Position numbers and translations under genes: made by a program. 64,000 bases of DNA from contig NC_002578.1 in assembly GCF_000195915.1 (NCBI RefSeq), positions 1,173,644 through 1,237,643 on the forward strand. Reading direction: 5' to 3'. The notes under the pieces are model-generated. The model did not search any database. It saw nothing but the letters and a program-made list of their open reading frames with translations, and was not told the DNA's origin. This stretch comes from Thermoplasma acidophilum DSM 1728. Its GTDB lineage: Archaea; Thermoplasmatota; Thermoplasmata; Thermoplasmatales; Thermoplasmataceae. Positions 63,722-64,000 of the stretch are shown here, in pieces. How positions within the stretch are numbered: position 1 is the first letter of the stretch; each line of letters starts with the position of its first letter.

Positions 63722-64000
63722 TCATCTGGTAAAATCCATGCTAATGTTCTTCGTCTCTATGCCATAGATTGCCCAGAATACTGTGGCAATGAAACCGACT
63801 CCCCAGAGTATCAGGTTGAAAATTATGTACTGATTAAGTGTAAATGATGATGTGGTGTATATGGAGGCGATGTATGCCAGAATGGGAAAGATACGCACCA
63901 GCCCTATTGAGTAGGATCTGTGGCCTGTCCCGAAAAGTTCCGGTTCAAGTGTCGTCCTGGAAGCCCACGCAAACTCAGAAAACATCATGTTCAGGAAGAG
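63722..64000 (-). CDS. MFS-type transporter, C-terminal end only
   Basis: The frame enters from the right edge and ends at 63722 after 92 codons. It has two to three membrane segments: IGLVRIFPILAYIASIY and NQYIIFNLILWGVGFIATVF, ending IETKNISMDF. The preceding FAWASRTTLEPELFGTGHRS is the typical loop between the last membrane helices of MFS sugar/metabolite transporters. The N-terminal part lies outside the window, so the substrate cannot be judged. Confidence 0.8.
   Translation of the reverse strand, partial: LFLNMMFSEFAWASRTTLEPELFGTGHRSYSIGLVRIFPILAYIASIYTTSSFTLNQYIIFNLILWGVGFIATVFWAIYGIETKNISMDFTR

Noticed and set aside
1-64000. CRISPR arrays, insertion sequences, prophage genes
   Set aside because: No regularly spaced repeats, transposase, integrase or phage structural genes were seen on either strand.

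Overview
The window looks like a chromosomal segment of a Thermoplasma-type euryarchaeon, most likely Thermoplasma acidophilum or a very close relative. Archaeal markers are plain: RadA, aIF5B, ribosomal proteins L7Ae, S28e, L24e and S15, RNA polymerase subunit K, prefoldin beta, Nep1, sn-glycerol-1-phosphate dehydrogenase (EgsA), class I lysyl-tRNA synthetase, archaeal NAD(P)-GAPDH, MptA and an AglB/STT3 oligosaccharyltransferase. Two proteins, the FmdE-like protein and the nicotinate phosphoribosyltransferase, resemble T. acidophilum proteins that I recall having solved structures; that is memory, not a search. Most monocistronic genes have an AT-rich TATA-like box centred about 26 nt upstream of the start codon, so they appear leaderless. 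I used this to move many starts downstream of the longest possible frame. Internal operon genes overlap by 1-4 nt or carry GGAGG/GGTGA-type sites.

Layout. 1-1068: edge-truncated surface protein. 1221-3205: GAPDH-radA operon ending in a strong hairpin. 3240-8450: macrodomain protein, ACT-domain protein, PurK, an FmdE-like/TauE permease operon divergent from an ArsR-type regulator, and threonine dehydrogenase. 8460-11439 (minus): L7Ae-S28e-L24e-NDK-aIF5B operon. 11656-16635: tRNA-Ser, LigB-type dioxygenase, DUF4382 protein, TtuA/Ncs6, amino acid permease, CobA adenosyltransferase. 16809-20092: spherulin-4-like protein, L-2-hydroxyglutarate-type oxidase, tRNA-Cys, Nep1. 20302-25403: two DUF1641 proteins, a highly structured non-coding stretch, a TPR protein, an acetyltransferase and sulfide:quinone oxidoreductase. 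25504-28037: S15, a frameshifted RecJ-like DHH protein, and an RNase H-fold-like protein.

28147-35162 (minus): a 2081-residue STT3/AglB fusion with a huge sequon-rich exported tail, overlapping a small exported partner gene. 35332-38683: Pcc1-prefoldin beta-MptA operon, RibL, RimI, HIT protein and a small basic protein. 38700-43034: tungsten-type aldehyde oxidoreductase, copper P-type ATPase and a divergent 45-aa YHS protein, then a DUF1059 protein. 43185-48618: nicotinate PRTase, a 505-bp orphan gap, CysRS, DNA ligase, SSB. 48857-50029: Toprim protein without a conventional start and a multiply frameshifted unknown gene. 50226-58100: ADP-forming acyl-CoA synthetase, FAH-family hydrolase, tRNase Z, NicO-like membrane protein, KDG-aldolase-like protein, EgsA, UPF0179 and RpoK. 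58097-64000 (minus): APC permease, MetRS, class I LysRS, a GfcR-like PRTase regulator and the end of an MFS-like transporter.

I see no CRISPR array, prophage, intact insertion sequence or rRNA. The most interesting items are the giant STT3 fusion, a 12-bp palindrome shared by the promoters of the two DUF1641/SQR transcription units, an unidentified multi-hairpin region at 20950-21200, a possible pseudoknot RNA at 43088-43176, and apparent -1 frameshifts at two 5-nt homopolymers.
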